A stretch of DNA of 64,000 bases from JBGPTK01 sp963797765 (GTDB lineage Bacteria > Acidobacteriota > Terriglobia > Acidiferrales > UBA7541). The stretch covers positions 248,001 through 312,000 of the forward strand of contig CAWCQU010000003.1 in assembly GCA_963797765.1 (NCBI GenBank), in the 5' to 3' direction. Positions within the stretch are counted from its first letter, which is position 1. Every line of letters begins with the position of its first letter. The notes under the pieces were generated by a model. That model ran no database searches. It saw only the letters and a program-made list of their open reading frames with translations, and was not told the DNA's origin. The position numbers and the translations under genes were made by a program. Positions 18,076 through 27,212 of this stretch are shown piece by piece.

Positions 18076-18681
18076 CGACGCAGGGGGACCTCAACGGGTT
18101 CGAGCGAAGGAGCTTCACTCTGGAATTGCTCGAAGTTCCTGTCGAGCGTCTGGTATCGCATCACTTTCGGGTTCCATTTCACGCCGATCGTTTCCGCGTG
18201 ACCGCCCTCAGGCGTTCTTAGGGGCGTGAAATACATGACCAGACCGGTATCCGGGTGCTGTTCGTACTGCAATCTCCAGCCATTGACAGCGGCAAGCGGC
18301 GTGCCGGCGAGAAATCCTTTTTGATTTTTCAAGTGCTCGTCACACCGGAAAATCTCTTTCCAGGTTCCGTTATCTTTTTCGGCGATGATCGCGCGGGTGA
18401 ATAAATTCCCCGGCACCGTGCCATCCGGCGTTTTCTTGATGCGATTGATGACCAAAATCTGCTGGTTCCCATTCTTCGCCAGATCGCCCCACGCGAGCAC
18501 ATCGGATTCGGCACCTAGTTCGCTTTCCGCCACGGTTTGCAGATCCGCAGGAACGGGCGGAGGCTCGGGCTTTGCGGCGGCAACTGGACTTGGCGCCGGC
18601 TTCTCCGATCCCCCGCAACCGAAGCAGGAGGAAGGTAAGTGCCAGCGCGAAAATCAGCAGACTATTGGCGAGTCGAATCAT
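18072..18681 (-). pseudogene. Lipoprotein with one frameshift near its lipobox
   Basis: Small probable lipoprotein. From the ATG at 18681 the frame reads a signal peptide MIRLANSLLIFALALTFLLL. One extra base near 18621 shifts the frame just before the lipobox. Removing it gives LLGCGGSEKPAPS, a good lipobox, a proline-rich linker and then 153 clean residues to 18072. The body has no family that I recognise. Without repair, translation from GTG 18533 would make only the mature part. It overlaps the ABC exporter gene A start, suggesting a helper for that exporter. Confidence 0.6.
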
Positions 18682-18695
18682 TGGACTCCAGCAAT

Positions 18696-19289
18696 TCAAA
18701 GGCTCGGGAACGCCAGGGTGATCTCGACGACTCGACCGGTCGCGTGATCGCAATAGATTTCCATTACCTGGGGTACTTCGGAGCCAGCCCGGTCAAAAGC
18801 GTAAAAAAACAATTCTAACTCCTGGTTCCCGCGGAGGGAAGGGCTTCGGGAACTCGGCGCGCCATAAATCCTGAAGATCCTTTCCCGCGCGTCTCCGATA
18901 GCAAGCCCTCTTCCCGTTTTCCACGCCGTCGCCAGCAATGGGCCAGGTGAGTCCGGGCGGCAGCCCCTGGCCGCAACCGCCGGTTCGTCCAGATTCGATA
19001 GGGTAAGAATTTGAACGATGCCCTTATCGTCGGATTCAATCCGAAGGCTTTGGCGCGAACAAGGGTCACGCCATATCCAGACGTGATTGTCGTCGGGCGA
19101 AGCGACGCCGGATTTTTCCCCCAGGAGAGCCTTGGCCTGGGCAAGCGTGTCCTTGCCGGGATGGAGCCGGGCGAGGACCAATTCATTGATTCGCGGTGCG
19201 TCATGGCTTGAGACGAGTACAGCGCCGGCCGTCAATGCCAGGAGCAACGCGCTAACGTACAGCCAGGATTTCTTCCATCCGAGCCTCAA
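18696..19289 (-). CDS. Membrane-anchored hypothetical protein
   Basis: A 197-residue protein with one N-terminal hydrophobic segment (about residues 8-28), so anchored in the inner membrane or secreted. The region DTLAQAKALLGEKSGV resembles the small-domain repeat of SmpA/OmlA-like proteins, but the match is too short to assert. The middle repeats a similar theme around RGLAIGDARERIFRIYGAP. It overlaps the end of the upstream gene by 38 bases and precedes the lipoprotein and exporter genes, so all are probably one operon. Confidence 0.75.
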   Translation of the reverse strand: MRLGWKKSWLYVSALLLALTAGAVLVSSHDAPRINELVLARLHPGKDTLAQAKALLGEKSGVASPDDNHVWIWRDPCSRQSLRIESDDKGIVQILTLSNLDEPAVAARGCRPDSPGPLLATAWKTGRGLAIGDARERIFRIYGAPSSRSPSLRGNQELELFFYAFDRAGSEVPQVMEIYCDHATGRVVEITLAFPSL

Positions 19290-19926
19290 AATTTTCTTCC
19301 CCTTCGGACCAGAACCGGCTTCGCTCGACCGGAAGGATCGATTCCACCTGCTGCATCCATTGAAAGAGCTTGCGGATATTCTCGCGAGTTTTCTCGTGAT
19401 AAACGCGAAGATTTTCTGGCTTGGCCATCATGGTGATAAACGCTTGCTCGTCCGGGTGCTGCGCCGGCGCAACAGGTTGATCGCGCGAACCGAGGAGCCG
19501 GGCGTGCCCCGTAAATAAATGTTCGAAGCCGATGTCGGCATGCAAGTGTCCCAATTCCCGCCAAACGCCATCATCAAATTCATTGCCGTTACCGAAGAGT
19601 TCCAATCGCTCAGGCTGCAATTGCCAGCGCACGTAGTTTGGGCCAAGCGCCCAAAGATCCCAATAGGCCACGGCTTCATAGCTGCAATCGGGATGGACGT
19701 GGTTCGCCGCCAACTCGAGCAATTCAATCGGGGCTAGCGGACGAGCACGAAGGTCCTGCTCGAATATCGGCACTTCGGCGGGGCTGACGGCACGGATGGT
19801 GAACTCCCTGAAGCCGGACTTGGATGCGGAAAACGGAACGGAAGAAAGAAAATTCCCCCATTGCTCCAGCAGGGCTGATTGAGAAGAGTCTTTGAGCCAA
19901 ATGCTAACGTATGCGTGGTTTGCCAT
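19252..19926 (-). CDS. Conserved hypothetical protein
   Basis: A 224-residue soluble protein without recognisable family motifs. It starts MANHAYVSIWLKD and contains a histidine-rich middle (NHVHPDC, GHLHADIGFEHLF) and an acidic, helical C-terminus. No signal peptide or membrane segment is visible. It is the first gene of the minus-strand operon that runs into the lipoprotein, ABC exporter and lpxB. Function unknown. Confidence 0.7.
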   Translation of the reverse strand: MANHAYVSIWLKDSSQSALLEQWGNFLSSVPFSASKSGFREFTIRAVSPAEVPIFEQDLRARPLAPIELLELAANHVHPDCSYEAVAYWDLWALGPNYVRWQLQPERLELFGNGNEFDDGVWRELGHLHADIGFEHLFTGHARLLGSRDQPVAPAQHPDEQAFITMMAKPENLRVYHEKTRENIRKLFQWMQQVESILPVERSRFWSEGEENFEARMEEILAVR

Positions 19927-20062
19927 CGGAAAGCATTATACCGGGAGTCGGGCCAAGCTCCGAATCCGGGGCCGCTGCATTCGAGCACAATGGGATTGCT
20001 AAATCACCAACTCCGAACACGGAAAGAATCCCCGGTTCGCGAATCCGGAAGGACCCTGCTTC

Positions 20063-22513
20063 TTACTTCTTATTTTCTGGAGGATTCTGGCCGGGAGCGA
20101 TCTCAGTGGAGATTCCGAGCATGCGTTGGCGGATTGTTTCGCCAAGGCCGGCGAAGACATTCGAACACGTGTCGCGCAGACGAATCTCGGCCGCCTCGGC
20201 CATGGATTTGATCACTTCCTCGGAGTGCTGGCTCAGGCTGGTGACGGAAGCGACCAACCAGGAATTTGAAGTATTTTCGAGGCGCTGGCGATATGCATCT
20301 ACCCCTTCGGTACTCGTTTCATTTAGCCGTTCGAGCCAGACACGGTATTGCTGGTCGCGCTCCTGCCGCCAGGCTTCGGCCATCATGGTCAATTGATTAT
20401 CAAGGACTTTCCGGGCATGCTCGACGCCGAGTTCTACCCGTTCGTTGAGACGTTCCTGAAAATCGGCGACGAAATTCTCGAGATGCGCGTCCATGTTTGC
20501 GCGGAGACCCTCGGCGCGTGATTCGTACTGTGCGGCCGTTTCTTCGCTGGCCTGGCGGACGGATCCATTGAAGTTCTGGAGAGCATCCTTGGAAGCCTGG
20601 TAGAGACGGTCGGAGAACCCTGCGACGGTGGTGTCGGCCGACTGCTGCATCTGGGCGCGCCCGCGCGCTGTGGAGTCCTTGACGCTCTCTTCGAGCTGTC
20701 CTTGAGTGTGTTCCACGTAGCTGCGGCTGTAATGATCGAGCTCGGAAGCAAAGAGCCGGGAGATATCCGCGGCCTGATTGCGAAGCCCGCCGATCGCCTG
20801 GTCCACCGATTTCTCGAGGGCCGATTGCATGCTTGTCTGCGCTTTCTTCTGATACCAATCCGACGATTTGTAGAGCGATTCGAACGTGGTGTGTGTGATT
20901 TCATTGCTCTTCGCGTCGATTTCTTCCGCTGCCTTGGAAACGGAAGCGCGACAAGCGGCTTCGATTTCGACCGGGAAATGAGCCATTTGCTGCTGGAGTC
21001 GCTCACGGGATTCGAGCAAAGTTTGATTGGCTGACTCATGAAGACGCTGGTGAATGGTGGCGATCGATCGTTCCGCGTCTTGGCGGCTGGCGGACAATTC
21101 AGAGGAGACCTTTTGGGCCCACTCGATTTGCGGAGCGAGCTGTTGCTGAGCCTGTTCCGCCACTCGACCGATCACACCTTGCGCCAGGGCTTCAAAGGCC
21201 GGCTGCATCTCACGAACGCGCTCGTTGATAAGTTCGTGAGCCCGGTGTTGCAGGCTCGAATTACGATCATGCAAGAGCTGGTCGAGGCGCCGCTCCGCTT
21301 CGGCAATTATGGACTCGGCGGAATTGGCAATTTGCGAGGCTGCAGCCGTGGCGCGCGTGCGAGCTTCATTTAGTTCTTCCACTGAGCCCTTAGCCCGCGA
21401 AAGTTGCTGGGCGAGTTCCTCGTGAAACGCGGCCAAGCTCTGGGTGCTTTCTGATCGAATCGACGCGGCGGAAGCTTCGATTTCCCGGCGGCTTTGCGCC
21501 AATTGTTCCTGGGCGGTGCCTGCATCCGCTTCGATTCGGCCAAGCAATCCGCTTGCCTGATGGCGAGCCTGGTCAACGATCCGTTCGGCATGAACGCTGA
21601 GAGCCGCGCGCTGAGCTTCCGTAACTTCAGACAATTGAGCGGTGACTTGATTGGCGATCGTCCGCAGGTTGTGTTCAGCGGCACGAAGCCATTCCGGGCT
21701 CGGCTCGCTGACGTTAACAGGCCTGGAGTGAGCAGTAAGTTCGGCGGAGCGCTCAGAAGCATGAGCTTCCACTTGAGCGAGCGCCGACTGCACGGCTTTA
21801 TCGATGGTATGGCGGATTTGAGCTTCAATCTGCAAATGCACACCGCGAGACGCTTCTTCGACCGCCGCGCTGGCACCTTCTTGAATGGTCTGATGCAAAC
21901 TCTGTTTAGCGTCGGCCAGCATGCGCGCCATTTGCCGCGCAAAAGTCATGGAAAGTTGCGCAGGCGTGGTGGAGGCGTCATCAGGCACCAGGCGAATTCT
22001 GGTCGATGCTATAGATTCCGATGGCGAGACCGGTTGTGACGCCGATGCGCGCTCCGAATGCTCAGCCGAGAGCGACGATATTGCCTGCGGCAATTCTTCG
22101 GGAGCCCGGACCCAATCCGCTGGAGGAAAAGCGATGCCCCAGACATTGCCGGGATATTGGAACTCGATTCCGATTTGGAAGAGTTCCCGTACCGTACGTG
22201 GCCGCTGCACCCAAATAATCCGGCCGCGAACTGAACGGTTTGGAAGCTCCGCTTCGGGACGGGGTATCTCGAGTGTGACCAAGGCACTCTTGGGAACGTA
22301 ATGCTTGGACTGGTATTTGCACCCGTGGCAACTGATGATCAGGGAAGAGGTGCGTTCCTTGAAAGGCTGGCCGAGCGCGTCCACACCGATAACCGTGATC
22401 GGCACGGCCTGCACAATGCGCGTGCTGCGGCGCTTCTGAGTGTCCGGATCGTTCGAGGCTGTAAATTCCGCCAAAGAATCTCTCCCAAGGTCGACCTCCA
22501 GCTTAACATCCAC
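20063..22513 (-). CDS. PilZ domain fused to a very long coiled coil
   Basis: An 816-residue protein with an N-terminal PilZ-like domain (about residues 25-135) and a predicted coiled coil from about 190 to 800, rich in Ala, Glu, Gln and Arg. The c-di-GMP binding RxxxR is seen as KRRSTRIVQ, but the second motif (D/NxSxxG) is degenerate, reading IISCHGCKYQS. There is no membrane segment. The coiled coil resembles receptor signalling rods or apolipoprotein-like repeats. It probably links c-di-GMP or a PilZ-like interaction to a filament or scaffold. The start is GTG. Confidence 0.75.
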   Translation of the reverse strand: MDVKLEVDLGRDSLAEFTASNDPDTQKRRSTRIVQAVPITVIGVDALGQPFKERTSSLIISCHGCKYQSKHYVPKSALVTLEIPRPEAELPNRSVRGRIIWVQRPRTVRELFQIGIEFQYPGNVWGIAFPPADWVRAPEELPQAISSLSAEHSERASASQPVSPSESIASTRIRLVPDDASTTPAQLSMTFARQMARMLADAKQSLHQTIQEGASAAVEEASRGVHLQIEAQIRHTIDKAVQSALAQVEAHASERSAELTAHSRPVNVSEPSPEWLRAAEHNLRTIANQVTAQLSEVTEAQRAALSVHAERIVDQARHQASGLLGRIEADAGTAQEQLAQSRREIEASAASIRSESTQSLAAFHEELAQQLSRAKGSVEELNEARTRATAAASQIANSAESIIAEAERRLDQLLHDRNSSLQHRAHELINERVREMQPAFEALAQGVIGRVAEQAQQQLAPQIEWAQKVSSELSASRQDAERSIATIHQRLHESANQTLLESRERLQQQMAHFPVEIEAACRASVSKAAEEIDAKSNEITHTTFESLYKSSDWYQKKAQTSMQSALEKSVDQAIGGLRNQAADISRLFASELDHYSRSYVEHTQGQLEESVKDSTARGRAQMQQSADTTVAGFSDRLYQASKDALQNFNGSVRQASEETAAQYESRAEGLRANMDAHLENFVADFQERLNERVELGVEHARKVLDNQLTMMAEAWRQERDQQYRVWLERLNETSTEGVDAYRQRLENTSNSWLVASVTSLSQHSEEVIKSMAEAAEIRLRDTCSNVFAGLGETIRQRMLGISTEIAPGQNPPENKK

Positions 22514-22578
22514 GCCCGGGAGGATCGAGGCCAGGTCTCGTCCAGTGCGTATGAGTTAATTCACTTTGAGAATCAGTT

Positions 22579-22890
22579 TTAGTCGGGCTGGGAGCTTCGT
22601 GGAGATCGACGCAAGAGAGTATCCCTGATTTCTTTCAGCACCCAAATCGGACCAACCAGGAAATAGATGGGGCCCTGGAAGAAGGCGGGCTTGTTGCCTT
22701 CGATCCGATGTCCCAGAAAGAGAAGGATCCAACCACCCAGGAACAGGATCAACCCAAGCCGCCAATGCAAAATTGCCAGGAGAATCAAGCCGAAGAGGAT
22801 TGCGGGAATTCCAATGGCATGCAGGATTTTATTCCAGAGATTGTGGTGTTCGTCTTCGTATTGCCCCATGTAGCGATCAAGAGCGGGCAT
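22579..22890 (-). CDS. Mpo1-like (DUF962) membrane protein
   Basis: A 103-residue membrane protein of the DUF962/Mpo1 family, whose yeast member is a fatty-acid alpha-oxidation dioxygenase. Conserved residues are visible: HHNLWNKILHAIGIP, then GWILLFLGHRIEGNKPAFF. The protein has about three hydrophobic segments. A GGAGG ribosome site precedes the ATG. Bacterial function is not settled; a lipid role is plausible given lpxB and the exporter nearby, but that is inference. Confidence 0.82.
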   Translation of the reverse strand: MPALDRYMGQYEDEHHNLWNKILHAIGIPAILFGLILLAILHWRLGLILFLGGWILLFLGHRIEGNKPAFFQGPIYFLVGPIWVLKEIRDTLLRRSPRSSQPD

Positions 22891-22981
22891 GGCGCCTCCG
22901 GAGGGTCAATACATTCTTTTATACATTCAGCAGAAGGCGGGAGCAACGAACTTATCCACGAGGAAATGTGGGATTCATCTG

Positions 22982-23581
22982 TTACAGGTCGCGCCGGCCT
23001 TCGAGAGCTTTGAGCATAGTGACTTCGTCGGCATATTCAAGATCGGAACCGACGGGGATGCCCATGCCAATGCGAGTCACATGAACGCCAAGTGGCTTCA
23101 GAAGCTTGGAAAGATACATGGCGGTGGCTTCTCCTTCCGCAGTGGGATTTGTTGCGACGATAATTTCTTCTACAGTTCCGCCCTTCAATCGTTCGATCAG
23201 GCTTTTGATTTTGAGCTGATCTGGTCCAATGCCTTGCAGGGGAGAAAGCGATCCGCCGAGGACGTGATAAAGGCCGTCGAACTGCCGCGTCTTTTCGACT
23301 GCAACGATATTGGCGGCTTCCTCGACCACGCAAATTGTTTTCCGGCTGCGCGTGGCGCTGGTGCAGTACTGGCAGGGATCGGCATCGGTGATGTTGTTGC
23401 ACACCGAGCATTCGCGGATCTTCTCCTTGGCATCGCGGATCGCGTCGGAGAGAGCGAGGGCCTGTTCGCGATCGGAGCGCAGGATAAAAAATGCAAGGCG
23501 CTGCGCGGTTTTCTGTCCGATGCCAGGCAGGTGCTTCAGTTCGTCAATCAAGCGAGAAATCGGTTGAGCGTAATCAGGCAT
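22982..23581 (-). CDS. recR: Recombination protein RecR
   Basis: RecR, 199 residues, works with RecF and RecO to load RecA on gapped DNA. The helix-hairpin-helix LPGIGQKTAQRLAF is near residue 18. The zinc finger is CSVCNNITDADPCQYC near 58, followed by a Toprim domain with CVVEEAANI and the late GMGIPVGSDLEYAD. I start at the ATG at 23581, the normal N-terminus (MPDYAQPISRLIDEL); the frame runs further up but without homology. It is in the classic dnaX-ybaB-recR order. Confidence 0.96.
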   Translation of the reverse strand: MPDYAQPISRLIDELKHLPGIGQKTAQRLAFFILRSDREQALALSDAIRDAKEKIRECSVCNNITDADPCQYCTSATRSRKTICVVEEAANIVAVEKTRQFDGLYHVLGGSLSPLQGIGPDQLKIKSLIERLKGGTVEEIIVATNPTAEGEATAMYLSKLLKPLGVHVTRIGMGIPVGSDLEYADEVTMLKALEGRRDL

Positions 23582-23697
23582 TCGATTTTCTTCTTTCTTC
23601 GCGGAAAGGATACACAGGCGAGTGATTCGATTCGCCGCGGCAAGATAGATTGCCACAATCGGGCTGCTGATAGGAAGCGGCTGGCAGGAACGGTAAA

Positions 23698-24024
23698 TTA
23701 AAACAAGCCGGGAATCTTCAATCCCGCAATTCCAGAAATTCCGCCGGTGATGTCTTTCATCTGGTTGGCCATCTCTTCATCGACGCGGCGCGTGGCATCG
23801 TTGACGGCGGCGACAATCAAATCCTGCAACATTTCGGCGTCCCGGCCGGCGAACACTTCCGGTTCGACGCGCAATTCGGTGATGCGCTTTTGGCCGTTCA
23901 TTTTCACGGTTACCATGCCGCCGCCGGCTGAGGCTTCGACATGAACCTCATTCAGCTGCTTCTCTAAACGTTCCTGCACCTGGCGGAATTGAGACAGCAT
24001 CTGTTGCAAGGCTTTGACTTCCAT
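23698..24024 (-). CDS. ybaB: YbaB/EbfC nucleoid-associated protein
   Basis: A 108-residue DNA-binding protein of the YbaB/EbfC family that forms a tweezer-shaped dimer. It begins with the helix LQQMLSQFRQVQERLEKQL and continues with the beta strands VEASAGGGMVTVKMNGQKRI and the helix DLIVAAVNDATRRVDEEM. The C-terminal ISGIAGLKIPGLF tail is typical. It lies three bases after dnaX and upstream of recR, in the conserved dnaX-ybaB-recR operon. Confidence 0.95.
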   Translation of the reverse strand: MEVKALQQMLSQFRQVQERLEKQLNEVHVEASAGGGMVTVKMNGQKRITELRVEPEVFAGRDAEMLQDLIVAAVNDATRRVDEEMANQMKDITGGISGIAGLKIPGLF

Positions 24025-24027
24025 GGT

Positions 24028-25839
24028 CTATTCCTCGCTCCGGCGCTTCACTTCCGAAAGCCGCCCGCCGAATCGCTTGAGCATCGCCTGCACGACAGGA
24101 TCTTCCTCGAATCGAGCCCGCAGCTCAGCACCGCGTCCCATCGTTGCTCGACCCGTTTCAAGTTTAACACACACACGGAGCGGCTGGCCCACCACCTGTG
24201 TAAGGACTGTGCGCAGTTTCTCCATAGGGTCCCGTGCCTGCAACATCTCAGCAAGCGCGCGATTTTCCGAAGGGAAGTAGAGCCGCATTTCGTTGCCATC
24301 GAGCTCCCAACGGCAAACGTGCTCGACCAGAGACCACAGAAATTTTTGCTGGCCTTGCAGCGCTGCTTTGATGGCATCCACTTGGGCGGCCGCTAAGCCA
24401 TTCAGAGATTGTTCCGCGGCCTGCGCAACGATGCGCGGCGGCGTAGCGGGAACAGGAACCGGAGACGATTGAGAATTGCTTCGAATCGCCGGAGAAAACG
24501 AGAAACTATTTGCGCTATCGCCGCGGCTGGTATTGCTCGAAAGAGGAGAAGCTTTCCCCGAACCTTGCGAAGAAGGCGTTGGGGGCGCAAATGCGGAGAC
24601 TGAAGGCTGCGCCGGCACTGATGCTCCCGGGACGGCCAAAGCCTTGGATGGGGTCCCGGACGCAGACGAAGTTCGAGGCCTTTCCGGCTTTGTTCCAGAT
24701 TCGCCACGGAGTTCAGCGAGCAATTCTTCGAGAGGAGCCAGGCGGGCGGCATTTACAAGCTTCAACAATCCGATTTCAAGATGTAGCCGCTGGTCTGGCT
24801 TCTTGCGCAAGTCGTCCGAGGTGCACAGCAAGATTTGGAAGAAGCGGGTGAGATCTTCTTCGTTGAAACGCTCGGCCTGAGCGGCGAGGCGCGGCCGTTC
24901 ATCGGCGGGCGCCGCAATTAACTGGGAATCCGCCCCTGAAACACGGGCGACGAGCAGATTCCGAAAGTGCCGAATGGCTTCGCGGCAGAAATGGTTCAGA
25001 TTCTGACCATCATTGATCAGGCGATGCACCAGTTCCAGTGCGCGCTGAGTCGATTGATCGGTGATGGCCTCCACTAAATCGTCCAGCACACCTTCGGAAA
25101 CGACACCAAACAGTTCGCGCACCTGCCGATCGGTAATTTCCTGGCCGCAGTAAGCCATGGCTTGCTCAAGCAGGGAAAGCGCGTCGCGGAGACTGCCCTC
25201 CGCCGCACGCGCCAGCACGGCGACGGCGCCGGGCTCAATTTTAAGATCCTCTTCCTTTTTGACGATATCGTTGAGAGCGCCGGAGATTTCGTCAAAGGTG
25301 AGCGAGCGAAATTGAAAAAGCTGGGCGCGGGATTTGATCGTGTCGATCAAATCCTCGGCCTGAGTGGTAGCCAAAACGAAGATTACACGGTCAGGCGGCT
25401 CCTCGAGGGTTTTGAGCAGGGCATTCGAAGCTTCGTCGGTGAGTTGATGGGCTTCGTCGAGGATGACGACCTTGAACCGGCTGGAGGCGGGGGCGTAGCG
25501 GACCATTTCGCGCAATTCGCGAATCTGGTCGATGCCGCGATTGGAAGCCGCATCGATTTCGAGCACATCGAGCGAATTGCCTGCAGAGATTTCACGGCAG
25601 GACGAGCATTCATTGCATGGCTCGGGAGATTTGCCCTGCGTTTTTTCGCAGTTCAGAGCTTTGGCCAGAATGCGCGCAGTGGTAGTTTTGCCCACGCCGC
25701 GCACGCCGGAAAAAATATACGCATGGGCTACCCGGCCAGTGCGGATGGCATTTTCAAGAGTCTGAGTGACGTGCCGCTGGCCGACGACGTCAGCGAATGC
25801 CTGCGGCCGCCACTTTCGCGCGATGACCTGGTAACTCAT
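24028..25839 (-). CDS. dnaX: DNA polymerase III gamma/tau subunit
   Basis: Clamp-loader subunit of 603 residues that opens and places the beta clamp. Walker A is GVRGVGKTTTARIL near residue 45, followed by the zinc-binding Cys block ending PCNECSSC, Walker B with VVILDEAHQL and the SRC-like sensor region. The C-terminal half has a Ser/Pro-rich linker (about 390-490) and a polymerase-binding tail. No obvious slippery heptamer was found for a short gamma product. It heads the dnaX-ybaB-recR operon, and the SRP RNA gene lies just upstream on the same strand. Confidence 0.95.
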   Translation of the reverse strand: MSYQVIARKWRPQAFADVVGQRHVTQTLENAIRTGRVAHAYIFSGVRGVGKTTTARILAKALNCEKTQGKSPEPCNECSSCREISAGNSLDVLEIDAASNRGIDQIRELREMVRYAPASSRFKVVILDEAHQLTDEASNALLKTLEEPPDRVIFVLATTQAEDLIDTIKSRAQLFQFRSLTFDEISGALNDIVKKEEDLKIEPGAVAVLARAAEGSLRDALSLLEQAMAYCGQEITDRQVRELFGVVSEGVLDDLVEAITDQSTQRALELVHRLINDGQNLNHFCREAIRHFRNLLVARVSGADSQLIAAPADERPRLAAQAERFNEEDLTRFFQILLCTSDDLRKKPDQRLHLEIGLLKLVNAARLAPLEELLAELRGESGTKPERPRTSSASGTPSKALAVPGASVPAQPSVSAFAPPTPSSQGSGKASPLSSNTSRGDSANSFSFSPAIRSNSQSSPVPVPATPPRIVAQAAEQSLNGLAAAQVDAIKAALQGQQKFLWSLVEHVCRWELDGNEMRLYFPSENRALAEMLQARDPMEKLRTVLTQVVGQPLRVCVKLETGRATMGRGAELRARFEEDPVVQAMLKRFGGRLSEVKRRSEE

Positions 25840-25876
25840 ATCTCAGGATGCTCGATTTCGACCGCCGGGCGATGAG

Positions 25877-25982
25877 AGGAACTTCGGGTACTCCGCGGCA
25901 CACGAAACTGACCCGTTACCGTTGCTCCCTTCCGGGCCTGGCGGGGTTCACGGGGAATCGTTGCACAGAGCCCGAAGTTCCA
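25877..25982 (-). ncRNA. ffs: Signal recognition particle RNA (4.5S, small bacterial type)
   Basis: On the minus strand the conserved apical core reads CAGGCCCGGAAGGGAGCAAC, the Ffh-binding hairpin with its GGAA loop. The two ends pair perfectly: GGAACUUCGGG at the 5' side with CCCGAAGUUCC at the 3' side (25878-25888 and 25971-25981). The length of about 105 bases is right for the small bacterial form that lacks the Alu domain. It sits upstream of dnaX, a common arrangement. Confidence 0.9.
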
Positions 25983-26162
25983 CGAATCGACAACCACTCG
26001 GGAAAAAATTGCGGGTGGATGCACGACGCAGTCTAGCACAGGCTCGCAGTCTGAGAAAGTTACGCACGTTTGGATTATTTGCAGGGGAATGTGGCGCAGT
26101 CAGAGAAATTTGAAACTTGAATTCTGGTGGGTGTTGCTTAGGAACAATGAGTTTTGATTTTC

Positions 26163-26308
26163 ATGCAACGTTTTGCATCGATGGAGTATCTTATCGCCGG
26201 GTAGCATCCTCCGCACCCGACCCGCTGCGCCAGCGGATCATCCCACGAAAAGGGACCAACATCCGTGTCTAAAGACATGGAGCATCTTTTGCCCGCGAAT
26301 GCGGGCAA
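26163..26308 (+). other. Hairpin-rich leader, candidate structured RNA
   Basis: Upstream of the secreted protein gene at 26357, six hairpins follow one another in 146 bases: 26163-26178 (6 bp, loop CGTT), 26198-26219 (5 bp), 26222-26236 (6 bp, loop CGC), 26241-26255 (4 bp), 26263-26280 (7 bp, loop TAAA) and 26289-26308 (8 bp, loop GAAT). The rest of the gap 25982-26356 has no gene. I could not match a known riboswitch class. It may be regulatory or an independent RNA. Confidence 0.45.
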
Positions 26309-26356
26309 GGTAACACTTCGTTCGCCCGGGCGGACTAAGACTACAGGGAGGAAGAC

Positions 26357-27043
26357 ATGAAGCGTTCGTTCAGTATTGTAGCCGCAGTGATGCTGGTACT
26401 TTTGATCACTCCAGCCGTTCACGCACAATCCACACAGGTAATGCAAGGCACACAAATCAGGCTCGTACTGCTGAATGGAATGAGCACCAGCGTGGCACGC
26501 GATGGCGATCCGTTTACGGCACAAGTCGCGGAGCCAGTGTTTCTGGGAAATCAATTGATTCTTCCAGCGGGCACCAAGGTCCATGGAGTGGTGGGAGGCA
26601 TCGTGCGTCCCAAGCACTTTGCGATTTTCCGCGGGCAAGCCTCGATGAGCCTGCAGTTCAAATCACTCGAAATCGAGAGCCGCATCATTCCCGCCCAGAT
26701 GAGCATTCTGCAGATTTATAACGGCTCGGCTGACGGGAACAAACAACGCAAGGATCTGAAAACGGTGGAAGGCGCGGTGGTGGAAGAGAAACGGGACATC
26801 AAGGGTGTGGTCACCGACGTGGCGTTGGGCGGAGGCGGCGGCACTATGGTGGGCGCAATCTTCAGCAATGCGATCCGCGGATTGACGATCGGTTTGATCG
26901 GCGGCACCGCCTACGTTGTCCAGAAGAAGGGCAAGGAAGTCGAGTTGCCGGCCCAAACCGGAATACTGGTTCGGCTGGATGGTACGGTGTCGGTGCCAGT
27001 GGTGACGGCGCAAGCGGGCGCTTACACCAGCGGCGACCGGTAG
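26357..27043 (+). CDS. Secreted protein, function unknown
   Basis: A 228-residue protein with a clear signal peptide (residues 1-24, ending VHAQ). The body has two PAGT/PAQT-type beta segments, LPAGTKVHGVVGG and LPAQTGILVRLD, reminiscent of the beta domain of TrbI/VirB10-like proteins, and a glycine-rich hydrophobic stretch between (GGGGGTMVGAIFSNAIRG, GLIGGTAYVV) that could span or insert in a membrane. A GGGAGGAAG ribosome site precedes the ATG. It is preceded by a long hairpin-rich leader. I do not assign a function. Confidence 0.75.
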   Translation: MKRSFSIVAAVMLVLLITPAVHAQSTQVMQGTQIRLVLLNGMSTSVARDGDPFTAQVAEPVFLGNQLILPAGTKVHGVVGGIVRPKHFAIFRGQASMSLQFKSLEIESRIIPAQMSILQIYNGSADGNKQRKDLKTVEGAVVEEKRDIKGVVTDVALGGGGGTMVGAIFSNAIRGLTIGLIGGTAYVVQKKGKEVELPAQTGILVRLDGTVSVPVVTAQAGAYTSGDR

Positions 27044-27212
27044 TCCGTCAGCCGAGGCAGGTAATTAAGGACTAGATCACGGAAATTCCTCGCGACGCCG
27101 ACGTCCGGCCTGGCGATGGCAATGCGTTTGTGTACGTGGATATCGACGTCAACTGGGGGAAGCGGCGCGTCTTTCGCTTGGGTGATTGGCGCGCCGCAGG
27201 GGGAATTGCAAG

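Noticed and set aside
25848..26036. Plus-strand ORF of 62 codons upstream of dnaX
   Set aside because: It overlaps the SRP RNA, whose conserved core and paired ends explain the sequence.
26289..26308. Terminator for the SRP RNA or dnaX side
   Set aside because: Wrong orientation and no U-run; it is better seen as part of the leader of the gene at 26357.
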